The notes: generated by a model not told the origin, from the letters alone. A stretch of DNA of 64,000 nt from Actibacterium sp. 188UL27-1 (GCF_016901225.1 NZ_JAFEUL010000017.1:1-64000); one strand, 5' to 3'. Positions 7,908-16,820 are shown, counted from the stretch's first letter. Translations and numbers: made by a program.

Positions 7908-8477
7908 ATGACCGGCTTGCTAACCCTTCCTGACCGATTGCTTGCCTGGGTCGATGCGCGCATTGGCGATGTTCTGATGCCAACATTGGCACGAGTTATC
8001 TTTTTGGGCGTGCTGTTCTTATATTTCTGGAACTCGGCCGTCACCAAGGTGAGCGACGGGTTTTTCGGCATCTTTTCCCCCTCGACAGGCGCCTATGCAC
8101 AGATCTTTCCCAAGAAAGCGGAGGAAGTGCTGTACGACCCGGCGATGTTCAGCGCGATGGAAAAGACCATTATTATCGCCGGCACCTGGGCGGAGTTTAT
8201 CTTTCCGGTGCTGATCGTGGTCGGCTTGCTAACCCGGCTGTCAGCATTGGGGATGATCGGCTTTGTGGTGGTGCAAAGCTTGACCGATATCTTTGGCCAC
8301 GGTGCCGATGAAAAGACAATTGGGGCGTGGTTCGACGGACCGTCAGATGCGGTGATCCTGGACCAGCGTGCGTTCTGGGTCTTCCTTTTGGTCTTTTTGG
8401 TCCTGCGTGGGGCCGGGCCATTGTCGTTGGATGCGTTGCTACAGCGCGGCCGGTCGCCGGAAACCGCACCGGCCTAG
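7908..8477 (+). CDS. DoxX family membrane protein of the bufferin operon
   Basis: This 189-residue protein has four predicted transmembrane helices: around VIFLGVLFLYFW, a second near IIIAGTWAEFIFPVLIVVGL, a third near LGMIGFVVVQSLTDIFG and a fourth near FWVFLLVFLVLRG. The pattern fits DoxX/SURF4-like proteins, which are regular last members of DUF2282-DUF692-DUF2063 operons; their role there is not settled. AAAGGAGGA lies 6 bases before the ATG at 7908, which is why I use this start rather than one 30 bases upstream. Its stop overlaps the stop of the convergent ArsC-like gene. Confidence 0.85.
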   Translation: MTGLLTLPDRLLAWVDARIGDVLMPTLARVIFLGVLFLYFWNSAVTKVSDGFFGIFSPSTGAYAQIFPKKAEEVLYDPAMFSAMEKTIIIAGTWAEFIFPVLIVVGLLTRLSALGMIGFVVVQSLTDIFGHGADEKTIGAWFDGPSDAVILDQRAFWVFLLVFLVLRGAGPLSLDALLQRGRSPETAPA

Positions 8478-8800
8478 GGCAAAAGCGCGGCCTGCACCTT
8501 GGCATCCCATCCCAGATTCAGGTCATGTTCTGTCTCAATGACGGGCCGTTTCATCACTGTCGGATGATGGGCCAGCAGATCCAGCGGCGGCATGGCCTTT
8601 TCATCATCAGACAAGGTTTTCCAGGTGGTCGAGCGACGGTTGATCAGCGCCTCCCCAAAGGCGGCAAGAAAACGCTGCCGTGTCTCCGCATTCAAGGGCG
8701 CAGCCCGGACATCGATAAATTCAACGGTGTTTCCGGTGCTCTCCAACGCCTTCCGCGCTTTGCGGCAAGTATCACATGTTTGCAAACCAAATAGGCGCAT
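8474..8800 (-). CDS. ArsC/Spx-family thioredoxin-fold protein
   Basis: The 108-residue protein begins MRLFGLQTCDTCRKARKALE, with a CxxC at Cys9 and Cys12 in the place of the arsenate reductase catalytic cysteine. It continues with the ArsC-type order: a FIDVR strand, LINRRSTTWKTL and PTVMKRPVIE. It resembles the YffB/ArsC-related branch more than a proven arsenate reductase. GGAG precedes the ATG at 8800. The frame runs on upstream without a supported start. Its last four bases overlap the bufferin DoxX gene tail to tail. A link to thiol or metal stress is plausible but unproven. Confidence 0.8.
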   Translation of the reverse strand: MRLFGLQTCDTCRKARKALESTGNTVEFIDVRAAPLNAETRQRFLAAFGEALINRRSTTWKTLSDDEKAMPPLDLLAHHPTVMKRPVIETEHDLNLGWDAKVQAALLP

Positions 8801-8931
8801 CGTGTTTGTCTCCGGTCTTATTGAAAGCTGCAGTGCATTGCGCCTTGCCCCATTTTGGATTTGTACCATGTTGAATTTGGGGAGACGACCCCACCCGCAC
8901 TGTGACTAGGACTGCAAAAGGGAGGCGCGGC

Positions 8932-9138
8932 ATGCCAACAGGCACCGTGAAATGGTTCAACACCACGAAAGGCTATGGTTTCATTGCGCCCGATGACGGT
9001 GGCAAAGACATCTTCGTTCATATCTCTGCCGTTGAGCGGGCGGGAATGACGGGTTTGGCCGATAACATGAAAATTGAATACGAACTGCGCGAAGGCCGTG
9101 ATGGCCGAGAATCTGCCAGTGAGTTGAAATCAATTTGA
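8932..9138 (+). CDS. Cold shock domain protein (CspA family)
   Basis: The 68-residue protein is a single cold-shock domain with both RNA-binding motifs, KGYGFI (RNP1) and DIFVHI (RNP2), after the family opening [11 protein letters not shown]. It should bind single-stranded RNA or DNA as an RNA chaperone. GGGAGG lies about 9 bases before the ATG at 8932. The leader contains a GGGG-AGACGA-CCCC hairpin near 8878-8891, which could affect translation. A stem-loop follows the gene. Confidence 0.93.
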   Translation: MPTGTVKWFNTTKGYGFIAPDDGGKDIFVHISAVERAGMTGLADNMKIEYELREGRDGRESASELKSI

Positions 9139-9144
9139 ATGAGG

Positions 9145-9169
9145 GGCGGTTGTCATAATCCCAACCGCC
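9145..9169 (+). terminator. Stem-loop after the cold shock gene
   Basis: GGCGGTTG (9145-9152) pairs with CAACCGCC (9162-9169) around a 9-base loop, 6 bases after the stop codon. There is no T-run, so it may act as a 3'-end stabiliser or a weak terminator. Confidence 0.5.
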
Positions 9170-9237
9170 ATCCCGCGATCATACATATGACCGCACCGGG
9201 CGCCCTTCATTAAAGCGCGCCTGTTGCGAAAGCCCCG

Positions 9238-9558
9238 TTAAGTCGGGTCCTTTTCGGCCACGCCGACCTCGACCCGGTCGGGGGTCCAGTCTTGGCCAAC
9301 GGCCTCAACACAGCTTTCACCATTGGTATACGTGCGAACCAGGGACCAGGTCCCGCGTTCATCAGATGTGAACAACTCCATCACGCTGCCTTGCCCGCGC
9401 AAGCCCATGCCACGCCGCGTTTCACCGAATTGGTGTTCCACCTTGCGCACAACTTCGGTTCGCGGGCCACACCATGTGATGGTTTGGGCCGACGCAGCGA
9501 GCGTTGTGGCGATGAGGAGAACGGGAACAAATGCGACGAGGCGTTTCAAGAGCAACAA
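9238..9558 (-). CDS. Small exported protein of unknown function
   Basis: This 106-residue product begins with a signal peptide (LLKRLVAFVPVLLIATTLAA, cleavage after SAQ near residue 25). The mature part has two cysteines (about 30 and 83) that could form a disulfide, and ends with an acidic tail. I do not recognise a family. The gene stands alone between the cold-shock gene and lysC. The 226 bases upstream (9559-9784) hold no supported gene. Confidence 0.6.
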   Translation of the reverse strand: MLLLKRLVAFVPVLLIATTLAASAQTITWCGPRTEVVRKVEHQFGETRRGMGLRGQGSVMELFTSDERGTWSLVRTYTNGESCVEAVGQDWTPDRVEVGVAEKDPT

Positions 9559-9784
9559 TCCTTATGGTTGGGCATATGCGGAATGTAACGAAACGATGAC
9601 ATCAAAAGGTGATCAAATCGTAGCCGCTTTGTGACCCGAGCGGTAATTGCGCGCTAATCGTGTTTTTCATGTCGAAAACATTGGCCGTTGCCCGTTCTTT
9701 GATCAAAAACTTCACGTGAGCCGCCCTCCCTTGCACCCCCCTGCCCCTTCGCCTATCCCCGCCGACGGATGACAGGGAAAGCAG

Positions 9785-11023
9785 ATGCCACTTCTGGTGA
9801 TGAAATTCGGCGGCACGTCAGTCGCCACGTTGGACCGGATCCGGCGCGCCTCCAAACGTGTCGGGCGCGAGGTGGCCAACGGATATGATGTGATCGTCAT
9901 CGTCTCGGCCATGGCGGGAAAGACAAACGAATTGGTCGGCTGGGTGGGTGACACATCCCCGTTATACGATGCCCGTGAATATGATGCCGTCGTCAGCTCG
10001 GGTGAGCAGGTGACAGCTGGCCTGATGGCACTGACATTACAGGAAATGGACGTGCCCGCGCGCAGTTGGCAAGGCTGGCAGGTGCCGCTGAAAACGACGA
10101 ACGCCCATGCCAGCGCCCGGATCGAAGAAATCCCGACCGACAATCTGAATGCCAAGTTCGCGGAAGGCATGAAAGTTGCCGTTGTCGCGGGGTTCCAGGG
10201 CATCAGCAATGAGGGGCGCATCACGACGCTGGGCCGGGGCGGATCTGACACCACCGCCGTGGCCTTTGCCGCCGCCTTTGGTGCGGAACGCTGCGATATC
10301 TATACTGACGTTGATGGCGTCTACACCACCGACCCGCGGGTGACGAAAAAGGCTCGCAAGCTGGACAAAATCGCCTTTGAAGAGATGCTTGAATTGGCCT
10401 CCCTTGGTGCGAAAGTCTTGCAAACCCGGTCAGTCGAATTGGCGATGCGCTATAAAGTCAGGCTGCGGGTTCTGTCCAGCTTTGAGGACAATAATGAAAA
10501 TGCGGGCACGCTTGTCTGCGATGAGGACGAGATCATGGAAAGCAACGTGGTGGCCGGAGTGGCGTTTTCGCGGGATGAGGCAAAGATGACCCTGATCTCG
10601 GTCGCGGACCGGCCCGGCATCGCGGCGGCGATCTTTGGACCGCTCAGCGCTGCGGGTGTGAATGTGGATATGATCGTGCAGAACATCTCGGAAGATGGGC
10701 GCACGGACATGACCTTTTCCTGCCCCATCGACCAGGTTGCCCGCGCCGATGCCGCGATGCAGGCGGCAAAGGACAATGGTGACATCAATTATCACGATCT
10801 GGTGGCCGATGAAGAAGTATGCAAAGTCTCGGTCGTTGGCATCGGCATGCGCAGCCATGCCGGGGTCGCCGCACAAATGTTTGCTGCCCTCAAGGATGAG
10901 GGGATCAACATAAAGGTGATTACCACATCCGAGATCAAAATATCCGTGCTGATCGACCGGAAGTATCTGGAACTGGCGGTACAAGCCCTCCATGATGCCT
11001 TTGGCTTGGAACGGGCCGCGTGA
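9785..11023 (+). CDS. lysC: Aspartate kinase
   Basis: This 412-residue enzyme phosphorylates aspartate, the first step towards lysine, threonine, methionine and diaminopimelate. The kinase domain opens with VMKFGGTSVA (residues 5-14) and has the VVSSGEQVTAGL and GRGGSDTTAV blocks of the family. Two C-terminal ACT domains (from about residue 265) include SVADRPGIAAAIFGPLSAAG and VVGIGMRSHAGVAAQMFAAL, where lysine or threonine normally gives feedback inhibition. Its length matches the single-function class. ptsP follows 22 bases downstream in the same direction. Confidence 0.96.
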   Translation: MPLLVMKFGGTSVATLDRIRRASKRVGREVANGYDVIVIVSAMAGKTNELVGWVGDTSPLYDAREYDAVVSSGEQVTAGLMALTLQEMDVPARSWQGWQVPLKTTNAHASARIEEIPTDNLNAKFAEGMKVAVVAGFQGISNEGRITTLGRGGSDTTAVAFAAAFGAERCDIYTDVDGVYTTDPRVTKKARKLDKIAFEEMLELASLGAKVLQTRSVELAMRYKVRLRVLSSFEDNNENAGTLVCDEDEIMESNVVAGVAFSRDEAKMTLISVADRPGIAAAIFGPLSAAGVNVDMIVQNISEDGRTDMTFSCPIDQVARADAAMQAAKDNGDINYHDLVADEEVCKVSVVGIGMRSHAGVAAQMFAALKDEGINIKVITTSEIKISVLIDRKYLELAVQALHDAFGLERAA

Positions 11024-11045
11024 TCCCAGGGGACAGAACAGGGCC

Positions 11046-13286
11046 ATGGCCCAGAATAGTGATAGCGGGAGCAGAAAGCTCCTAGGACGGTTACGCGAGA
11101 CCCTGGCCGAGGCGGCCGAGGGGCAGGAACGCTTGAACCGTATCGTGTCGCTGATCGCGACCGAGATGGGGACAAATGTCTGCTCGGTCTACCTGTTTCG
11201 GGACGCAGACACCCTTGAGCTTTGCGCAACAGAGGGGCTGAAAGCAGAATCCGTCCACAAAACCCGCATGCGGCTGGGTGAAGGTCTGGTCGGGCGTGTG
11301 GCATTGCGCAGCCGTCCGGTCAATACGGCCGATGCCCCGGCCGAGCCGGGCTTTCGCTTCATGCCGGAGACGGGCGAGGAGATCTATTCGGCTTTCATGG
11401 GCGTTCCGATCCAACGATTGGGAGAGCGGTTGGGCGTTTTGGTCGTGCAAGACAAGTCGGCGCGCGCCTATTCCGAAGATGACCTTTACGCGCTGGAGGT
11501 CGTGGCCATGGTCTTGGCCGAAATGACGGAGCTTGGCGCATTCACCGGAGAAGGTGCCGCCTTGGCCGCCCCGCACAAGCGTGCGGTCATGCTGCGCGGC
11601 GTGACCGGTCAGGAAGGCGCCGCAGAAGGCCATGTGTTCCTGCATGAACCTCGTGTCATCGTCACCAATCCCTTTGCCGACGATGCCGAAACCGAACGCG
11701 CCCGCCTACGTGAGGCGGTCGATGCCTTACGCGTTTCAGTTGACGAAATGCTCAGCACTGCCGGGTCGGGTGACAAGGACCAGACCCAGGTGCTGGAAGC
11801 CTACCGGATGTTTGCCAATTCCAAGGGCTGGCTGCGGCGGATGGAGCAGGACATCGAAAGCGGCCTGAGCGCCGAAGCCGCGGTAGAGAAAGAGCAGTCC
11901 AATGCCCGCGCCCGGATGGAGCAGGTCGGCGACGCATACCTGCGCGAACGGCTTGCGGATCTGGATGACCTGTCGAACCGCCTGCTGCGTTTGTTGACAG
12001 GCCAGGGCACCGATACCGGTGCCGAAATGCCCGAAAACCCGATCCTGATCGCGCGCAATATCGGACCTGGGGAATTGTTGAGCTATGAACGCACCCTCAG
12101 CGGCATCGTGTTGGAAGAAGGCTCCGTCGGCAGCCATGCCGCAGTTGTCGCGCGCGCCCTTGCCATTCCGCTGGTTATCAATGCCAAACGGATCACGACC
12201 GAGGCGTTGAACGGTGATCCGATCCTGGTCGATGGGGATCAGGGGATTGTGCATCTGCGCCCCGAAGAAAGCATCCAGTCCGCCTTTCGCGACAAGATGG
12301 CGATGCAGGCCAAGGCGCAGCAACGCTATGCCTCCATCCGCAGGGTTCCCGCGACAACCGTCGAAGGGCCGACAATCGCGCTGCATATGAATGCCGGGTT
12401 GATGGCCGATCTGCCGTCTTTGGCCGGATCCGGGGCGGAAGGTGTCGGTCTTTTTCGGACAGAGCTGCAGTTCCTTGTGCGCAACCAAATGCCCAAACGC
12501 GGAGAGTTGGCCGCCCTTTACAGCCGCATCCTGGATGCCGCCCAAGGCAAGCGCGTGGCCTTTCGCACGCTCGATATCGGGTCCGACAAGGTATTGCCCT
12601 TCATGAACCCGCTTGATGAACCGAACCCGGCCCTGGGTTGGCGTGCCGTGCGGGTAGGCCTGGACAAACCCGGCGTGTTGGGCATGCAGCTTCAGGCCCT
12701 GATCCGGGCCGCCCATGGCCGCCCGTTGACGGTGATGTTTCCGTTTATCGCCCAGTTCGAAGAGTTTCTGGCCGCCCGCGATCATCTGTACCATCAGATG
12801 GAACGGGAGCGGAAGCTGGGCCACCCTTTGCCCAGCAAGCTGGATGTGGGGGCCATGCTGGAAACCCCCAGCCTGGCCTTTGCCCCTCGCCTGTTTTTTG
12901 AAGAGGCGGATTTCATCTCAATCGGCGGGAATGACCTAAAGCAATTCTTCTTTGCCGCGGATCGGGAAAATGAACGTGTCCGCCGCCGGTACGATACACT
13001 CAACACGTCCTTCCTGACATTCATCGAGCAAATCGTGCAACGCTGCGCCGAAACCCGCACACCGCTCAGTTTTTGCGGGGAGGATGCGGGTCGACCGGTC
13101 GAGGCCGCGTGTTTTGCAGCCATGGGTTTACGGACCCTGTCGATGCGCCCGGCCTCTATCGGGCCGGTCAAGCACCTGCTGCGCCGGACCCATCTGGCAA
13201 AGCTGCGCGAGGTGATCCATGCCGCGCGCGATACCGGCCATCAATCGGTGCGCGAACCGGTCATGGACTGGATGCGCAACCAGTAG
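11046..13286 (+). CDS. ptsP: Phosphoenolpyruvate-protein phosphotransferase EI-Ntr (PtsP)
   Basis: This 746-residue cytosolic protein has a GAF domain (about residues 15-155) followed by the three EI parts: the HPr-binding region, the phosphohistidine domain with GSHAAVVARALAIPLVIN, and the PEP-binding barrel with GVGLFRTELQFL, RTLDIGSDK and the segment SIGGNDLKQFFFAADREN. This GAF-EI layout defines EI-Ntr, which passes phosphate to NPr and EIIA-Ntr in nitrogen and potassium signalling rather than sugar import. It starts 22 bases after lysC; the in-frame ATG at 10992 lies inside lysC and was rejected. Its end overlaps the convergent GNAT gene by 26 bases. Confidence 0.95.
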   Translation: MAQNSDSGSRKLLGRLRETLAEAAEGQERLNRIVSLIATEMGTNVCSVYLFRDADTLELCATEGLKAESVHKTRMRLGEGLVGRVALRSRPVNTADAPAEPGFRFMPETGEEIYSAFMGVPIQRLGERLGVLVVQDKSARAYSEDDLYALEVVAMVLAEMTELGAFTGEGAALAAPHKRAVMLRGVTGQEGAAEGHVFLHEPRVIVTNPFADDAETERARLREAVDALRVSVDEMLSTAGSGDKDQTQVLEAYRMFANSKGWLRRMEQDIESGLSAEAAVEKEQSNARARMEQVGDAYLRERLADLDDLSNRLLRLLTGQGTDTGAEMPENPILIARNIGPGELLSYERTLSGIVLEEGSVGSHAAVVARALAIPLVINAKRITTEALNGDPILVDGDQGIVHLRPEESIQSAFRDKMAMQAKAQQRYASIRRVPATTVEGPTIALHMNAGLMADLPSLAGSGAEGVGLFRTELQFLVRNQMPKRGELAALYSRILDAAQGKRVAFRTLDIGSDKVLPFMNPLDEPNPALGWRAVRVGLDKPGVLGMQLQALIRAAHGRPLTVMFPFIAQFEEFLAARDHLYHQMERERKLGHPLPSKLDVGAMLETPSLAFAPRLFFEEADFISIGGNDLKQFFFAADRENERVRRRYDTLNTSFLTFIEQIVQRCAETRTPLSFCGEDAGRPVEAACFAAMGLRTLSMRPASIGPVKHLLRRTHLAKLREVIHAARDTGHQSVREPVMDWMRNQ

Positions 13287-13749
13287 CCAGCACTCGCGTC
13301 ACCAGACCCGACACACCCGCCCAGGGGCCATGTCCCAGCACACGGTCCGGGTTTGTGGGCGGCGGCATCTGGACGCCCCTCAGCTTTTCAAAGCCCATGC
13401 GGCCATAATAGGGCGCATCGCCGACAAGCAGCACCCGAGCATCACCCGCCAATGCCAACCCTTCGCGAATGAGATAAGCACCAAGCCCTTCCCCCTGCCG
13501 TGTTGGGTGAACCGCAATCGGCCCCAGCAAAAGCGCGCTATGATCACCAACATGAACCGGCCAGAACCGGATCGCCCCGGCGATGGTCCCCGGATCATCA
13601 CGCGCCACCAGGCACAGGCGGGCCACCGGGGGCACATCGTCGCGCAAGCGGTAAGACGACAATGCCTCCCGCCCCGGGGCAAAGCACAGATCGTAGAGGG
13701 CTTCGACCTCCCATAGGTCCGCCGCCGTTTCTTCCGCCAGGTTGATCAT
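13261..13749 (-). CDS. GNAT family N-acetyltransferase
   Basis: The 162-residue protein shows the acetyl-CoA binding core of GNAT enzymes: LLLGPIAVHPTRQGEGLGAY holds the V/I-x-x-x-x-Q/R-x-x-G-x-G/A motif, followed by VLLVGDAPYYGRMGFEKL, the typical beta-5/alpha-4 segment. It resembles the YhbS-like branch. The substrate is unknown. I use the ATG at 13749, preceded by a G-rich stretch; the frame extends upstream without family similarity. Its last 26 bases overlap the end of ptsP. Confidence 0.85.
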   Translation of the reverse strand: MINLAEETAADLWEVEALYDLCFAPGREALSSYRLRDDVPPVARLCLVARDDPGTIAGAIRFWPVHVGDHSALLLGPIAVHPTRQGEGLGAYLIREGLALAGDARVLLVGDAPYYGRMGFEKLRGVQMPPPTNPDRVLGHGPWAGVSGLVTRVLATGCASSP

Positions 13750-13823
13750 CCCGCCCCCATTTGCGCTGGCGCGGCACCTAGCATAGCGTGCGGCGGAAAC
13801 GAAAGAGGCGCTGTAAATCACCG

Positions 13824-14432
13824 ATGTTCTACCAACCTGCACAGGGCCATGGCCTGCCCCATAACCCATTTAACGCCATCGTCACACCGCGCCCCATCGG
13901 CTGGATCTCCAGCCGTGCCGCGGATGGAAGCGACAACCTGGCACCCTATTCATTTTTCAATGCCGTGGCCTATGTGCCGCCCCAGGTGATGTTCGCATCA
14001 ACCGGAGCCAAACCCGACCGGGACGGCACCAAAGACAGCGTTGGCAACATTCGGGAGACCGGAGTGTTCTGTGTCAACATCGTCGAATATGCGGCCAAGG
14101 ATGTGATGAACACCTCCTCCGGCCTCTATGACCGGGACATCGACGAGTTTCAGGCAGCCGATTTGCAAAAGGAGGCGTGCCAGACCATTGATTGCGCCCG
14201 CGTTGCCGGAACGCCTGCCGCACTTGAATGCAAGATGACCCAGATTGTTCGGTTGGACGGTGACGCGAATTTCGTTGTCTTTGGCGAGGTTGTCGGTGTC
14301 CACCTGCGCGATGATTGCATGAAGGACGGTTTGTTCGACGTCACCACCTACCAGCCGCTCGCGCGCATGGGCTATCGCGATTACACCCGCGTAACAGAGG
14401 TGTTCTCCCTGAATCGCCCGAATGAGGCATAA
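13824..14432 (+). CDS. Flavin reductase-like FMN-binding protein
   Basis: The 202-residue protein has the split-barrel FMN-binding fold of the flavin reductase family: FNAIVTPRPIGWISSRAADG at the start, LAPYSFFNAVAYVPPQVMF, and SVGNIRETGVFCVNI. Proteins of this type use NAD(P)H to reduce flavin or serve as flavoprotein oxidoreductases; the exact partner is not clear. The ATG at 13824 starts at the first residues with family similarity, although no strong ribosome site is seen. A two-way terminator follows. Confidence 0.85.
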   Translation: MFYQPAQGHGLPHNPFNAIVTPRPIGWISSRAADGSDNLAPYSFFNAVAYVPPQVMFASTGAKPDRDGTKDSVGNIRETGVFCVNIVEYAAKDVMNTSSGLYDRDIDEFQAADLQKEACQTIDCARVAGTPAALECKMTQIVRLDGDANFVVFGEVVGVHLRDDCMKDGLFDVTTYQPLARMGYRDYTRVTEVFSLNRPNEA

Positions 14433-14434
14433 AG

Positions 14435-14462
14435 AAAGGGGCGCCCGGTTAGGCACCCCTTT
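14435..14462. terminator. Bidirectional intrinsic terminator
   Basis: AAAGGGGCGCC (14435-14445) pairs with GGCACCCCTTT (14452-14462), with one G-T wobble, around a 6-base loop. A and T runs flank both sides, so it can serve the flavin reductase gene and the convergent repeat-protein gene. Confidence 0.75.
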
Positions 14463-14495
14463 GCATGTTCGCAGACCCCGATTTGGGGGCAGGAT

Positions 14496-15089
14496 TTAGT
14501 TTGCGACGATGCTGTCGACCCGGCGGTTGATTTCCGCCTGCGATGCACCGCTGTTAAACACGTTGCTCAGCTCGGCCACGTCCTGATCGCTCAATGCATC
14601 AACATCGATATCGATCTGATAGGTGGCCAGCGTGTTTTCCAGACCAGCGCGTAGATTGTCCGCATCGGTCTCGCCCGACACGTTCAGAACGCTGTCGATC
14701 TGGCGACGGATCTCAGCTTGGGACTCACCGGAATTCAACGCGAGGTTCAAGCTGGCGACCTGCTCGTTGGTCAGTGTGTCGACATCGACATCCAACTGGC
14801 GCTGCATCAGCGACGCTTTCAGCGCTTCGCGCTGATGGCTTGCATCGTCGTCACCGGCGACGCCTGCAATCTGTTCGACATCGCGCTGGATCTCGGCCTG
14901 ACTCTGGCCGGAATTCAAGGCCAGGGAAAGCTCGCTCAGCTGATCCGCCGTCAAAGCGTCGACATTCACGTCCAGTTGACGTGAAGCCAGTTGGCTTTCG
15001 ACCGAGGCTTTCAACTGGCTGTCAGTGTCGGCGATGGCTGCCGTACCAGTCAGCAAAACAAGAGCGGTTGTGGTCAGAATGCGTTTCAT
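14496..15089 (-). CDS. Exported three-repeat protein of unknown function
   Basis: The 197-residue product has a signal peptide (MKRILTTTALVLLTGTAAIA). The mature part consists of three tandem repeats of about 50-57 residues (roughly 28-78, 90-138 and 146-197). Each has the pattern QLDVNVDALT-x2-QL-x-EL, a short helix, then NSG-x-SQAEI-x-R and a hydrophobic end. The unit looks like two helices joined by the NSGxSQAEI turn. I do not recognise the family. AAAGGA lies 7 bases before the ATG at 15089; an in-frame TTG 15 bases upstream was not used. Cysteines are absent. It is separated from its neighbours by a terminator. Confidence 0.8.
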   Translation of the reverse strand: MKRILTTTALVLLTGTAAIADTDSQLKASVESQLASRQLDVNVDALTADQLSELSLALNSGQSQAEIQRDVEQIAGVAGDDDASHQREALKASLMQRQLDVDVDTLTNEQVASLNLALNSGESQAEIRRQIDSVLNVSGETDADNLRAGLENTLATYQIDIDVDALSDQDVAELSNVFNSGASQAEINRRVDSIVAN

Positions 15090-15194
15090 AGCGTGTCCTT
15101 TCAATTGTCTTACGGGTGTCTAACACCCGCTTATCAGAACAACCGAAGCCGCTTTGAAAGGTTCCGATCTTTCGCGATCCCTGCCGGGCAGCGC

Positions 15195-16820
15195 TCAATG
15201 ACCCGATGACAAAACGCCTGTACGCACGCCGTAATCAGCCGCGATCATATAGTCGGGGTCATCTTCGCTATCGACCATCAACTGACCCGCCTTTTTCAGC
15301 AACTTGTGACAATCGCGGCTGAGATGGCGCAACTGCACGCGCTTCCCTTCCGCTTCATATCTGCCGGCCACGGCCTCAATCTCGGTCAATGCGGACTGGT
15401 CAGCCACGCGGCTATCCGCAAAATCGATGATCACCGATCCCGGATCCCCGGTTGGATCGAACAGCTCTGCAAATCCTTCGGTCGAGCCAAAAAACAAAGG
15501 GCCCTGGACCTGGTACACCTTGGCGCCTTCCGGGGTCACATAGGTGCTGGCGCGGATGCGCGTCGCGTTTTGCCATGCATAGGCCAGGGCAGAGACGATG
15601 ACACCGACCACCACCGCGATGGCGAGGTCGGTCATGACCGTGACAACGGTCACAAGCACAATCACAAGCGCGTCCACCAACGGCACTTTCCGCATGATGG
15701 TCAGCGATTTCCAGGCAAAGGTGCCGATCACCACCATGAACATCACCCCCACCAGGGCGGCGAGCGGGATCTGTTCAATCAACGGTGCGGCCACGACGAT
15801 GAAAAGCAGTAGGAAAAGGGCCGCAGACAGGCCCGATAGCCGCGTCCGCCCACCAGATTTCACGTTGATCATCGATTGACCGATCATCGCACAACCGCCC
15901 ATGCCACCGAAAAAGCCAGTCACCGTGTTGGCAGCGCCCTGCGCGATGCATTCCTGGCTGGATCCGCCGCGTTGGCCCGTGATCTCGCCCACAAGGTTGA
16001 GGGTCAGCAGGCTTTCGATCAGACCGATCGCCGACAGGATCAACGCATAGGGCAGTATGATTTCAAAGGTGTCCCATGTCAGCGGGACGCTGGGAACATG
16101 GAAGCTGGGCAATCCGCCTTCGATCGAGGCCAGATCGCCGACGCGCGGCACGTCGATGCCAAAGGCGATGACGATCCCGGCCACGATTGCAATACCGGCC
16201 AATGGTGCCGGAATGGCATTGGTTAGCTTGGGAATACCCCAAATAATCACCATCGTCAGTGCCACAAGCCCCAACATCAGGATTAGTGGCCAGCCCGACA
16301 GCCACTCCCCGCCGCCCATGCCGTGGCCCGTCGCCTCCGCCGAGCCGGGGACCTGAAATTGGGTCAACTGTGCCAGGAAGATCACGATGGCCAGACCGTT
16401 CACGAAACCCAGCATGACGGGATGCGGCACCAATCGAATGAATTTACCCAGCTTGAAGATGCCCGCCGCGATCTGGATCACGCCCATTAACACGACGGTG
16501 GCAAAAAGGTATTCCACACCGTGCTGGGCCACCAGCGACACCATCACCACAGCCAAAGCCCCGGTCGCACCCGAGATCATGCCCGGCCGCCCACCGAACA
16601 AGGCGGTGATCAGGCCAACCAGAAAGGCTGCATAAAGCCCGACCAACGGATGGACACCCGCCACAAAGGCAAAGGCCACGGCCTCCGGCACCAGGGCCAA
16701 GGCAACGGTCAAGCCCGCCAAAATCTCGATCCGGACCCCTGCCGGTTTGCGCAATTCATCGGGCAGCCGGAACTGAGCAAATGTCGATTGTTTGGCCAAT
16801 TCCATAAGGGTGCGGGTCAA
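15195..16820 (-). CDS. SulP family anion transporter with STAS domain
   Basis: The 541-residue membrane protein has the SulP layout: about 12 helices, beginning EILAGLTVALALVPEAVAFA, with GLYAAFLVGLITALFGGRPG and MISGATGA typical of the family, and a cytoplasmic STAS domain from about residue 440 (IIDFADSRVADQSALTEIEA). Family members carry sulfate, bicarbonate or other anions; the substrate is not clear from the sequence. Translation may begin at the TTG at 16820, which has AGAGG upstream, or at the ATG at 16805. A dyad-rich promoter region separates it from mtnP. Confidence 0.92.
   Translation of the reverse strand: MTRTLMELAKQSTFAQFRLPDELRKPAGVRIEILAGLTVALALVPEAVAFAFVAGVHPLVGLYAAFLVGLITALFGGRPGMISGATGALAVVMVSLVAQHGVEYLFATVVLMGVIQIAAGIFKLGKFIRLVPHPVMLGFVNGLAIVIFLAQLTQFQVPGSAEATGHGMGGGEWLSGWPLILMLGLVALTMVIIWGIPKLTNAIPAPLAGIAIVAGIVIAFGIDVPRVGDLASIEGGLPSFHVPSVPLTWDTFEIILPYALILSAIGLIESLLTLNLVGEITGQRGGSSQECIAQGAANTVTGFFGGMGGCAMIGQSMINVKSGGRTRLSGLSAALFLLLFIVVAAPLIEQIPLAALVGVMFMVVIGTFAWKSLTIMRKVPLVDALVIVLVTVVTVMTDLAIAVVVGVIVSALAYAWQNATRIRASTYVTPEGAKVYQVQGPLFFGSTEGFAELFDPTGDPGSVIIDFADSRVADQSALTEIEAVAGRYEAEGKRVQLRHLSRDCHKLLKKAGQLMVDSEDDPDYMIAADYGVRTGVLSSGH

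Noticed and set aside
11736-12824. Minus-strand open frame of 362 codons opposite ptsP
   Set aside because: It lies wholly within the EI domain coding region, and its translation has the low-complexity character of an antisense frame in GC-rich DNA.
14496-15089. CRISPR-like array because of regular DNA repetition
   Set aside because: The repetition is at protein level with ~165-170 bp units, in frame and with a signal peptide; there are no identical direct repeats with spacers.
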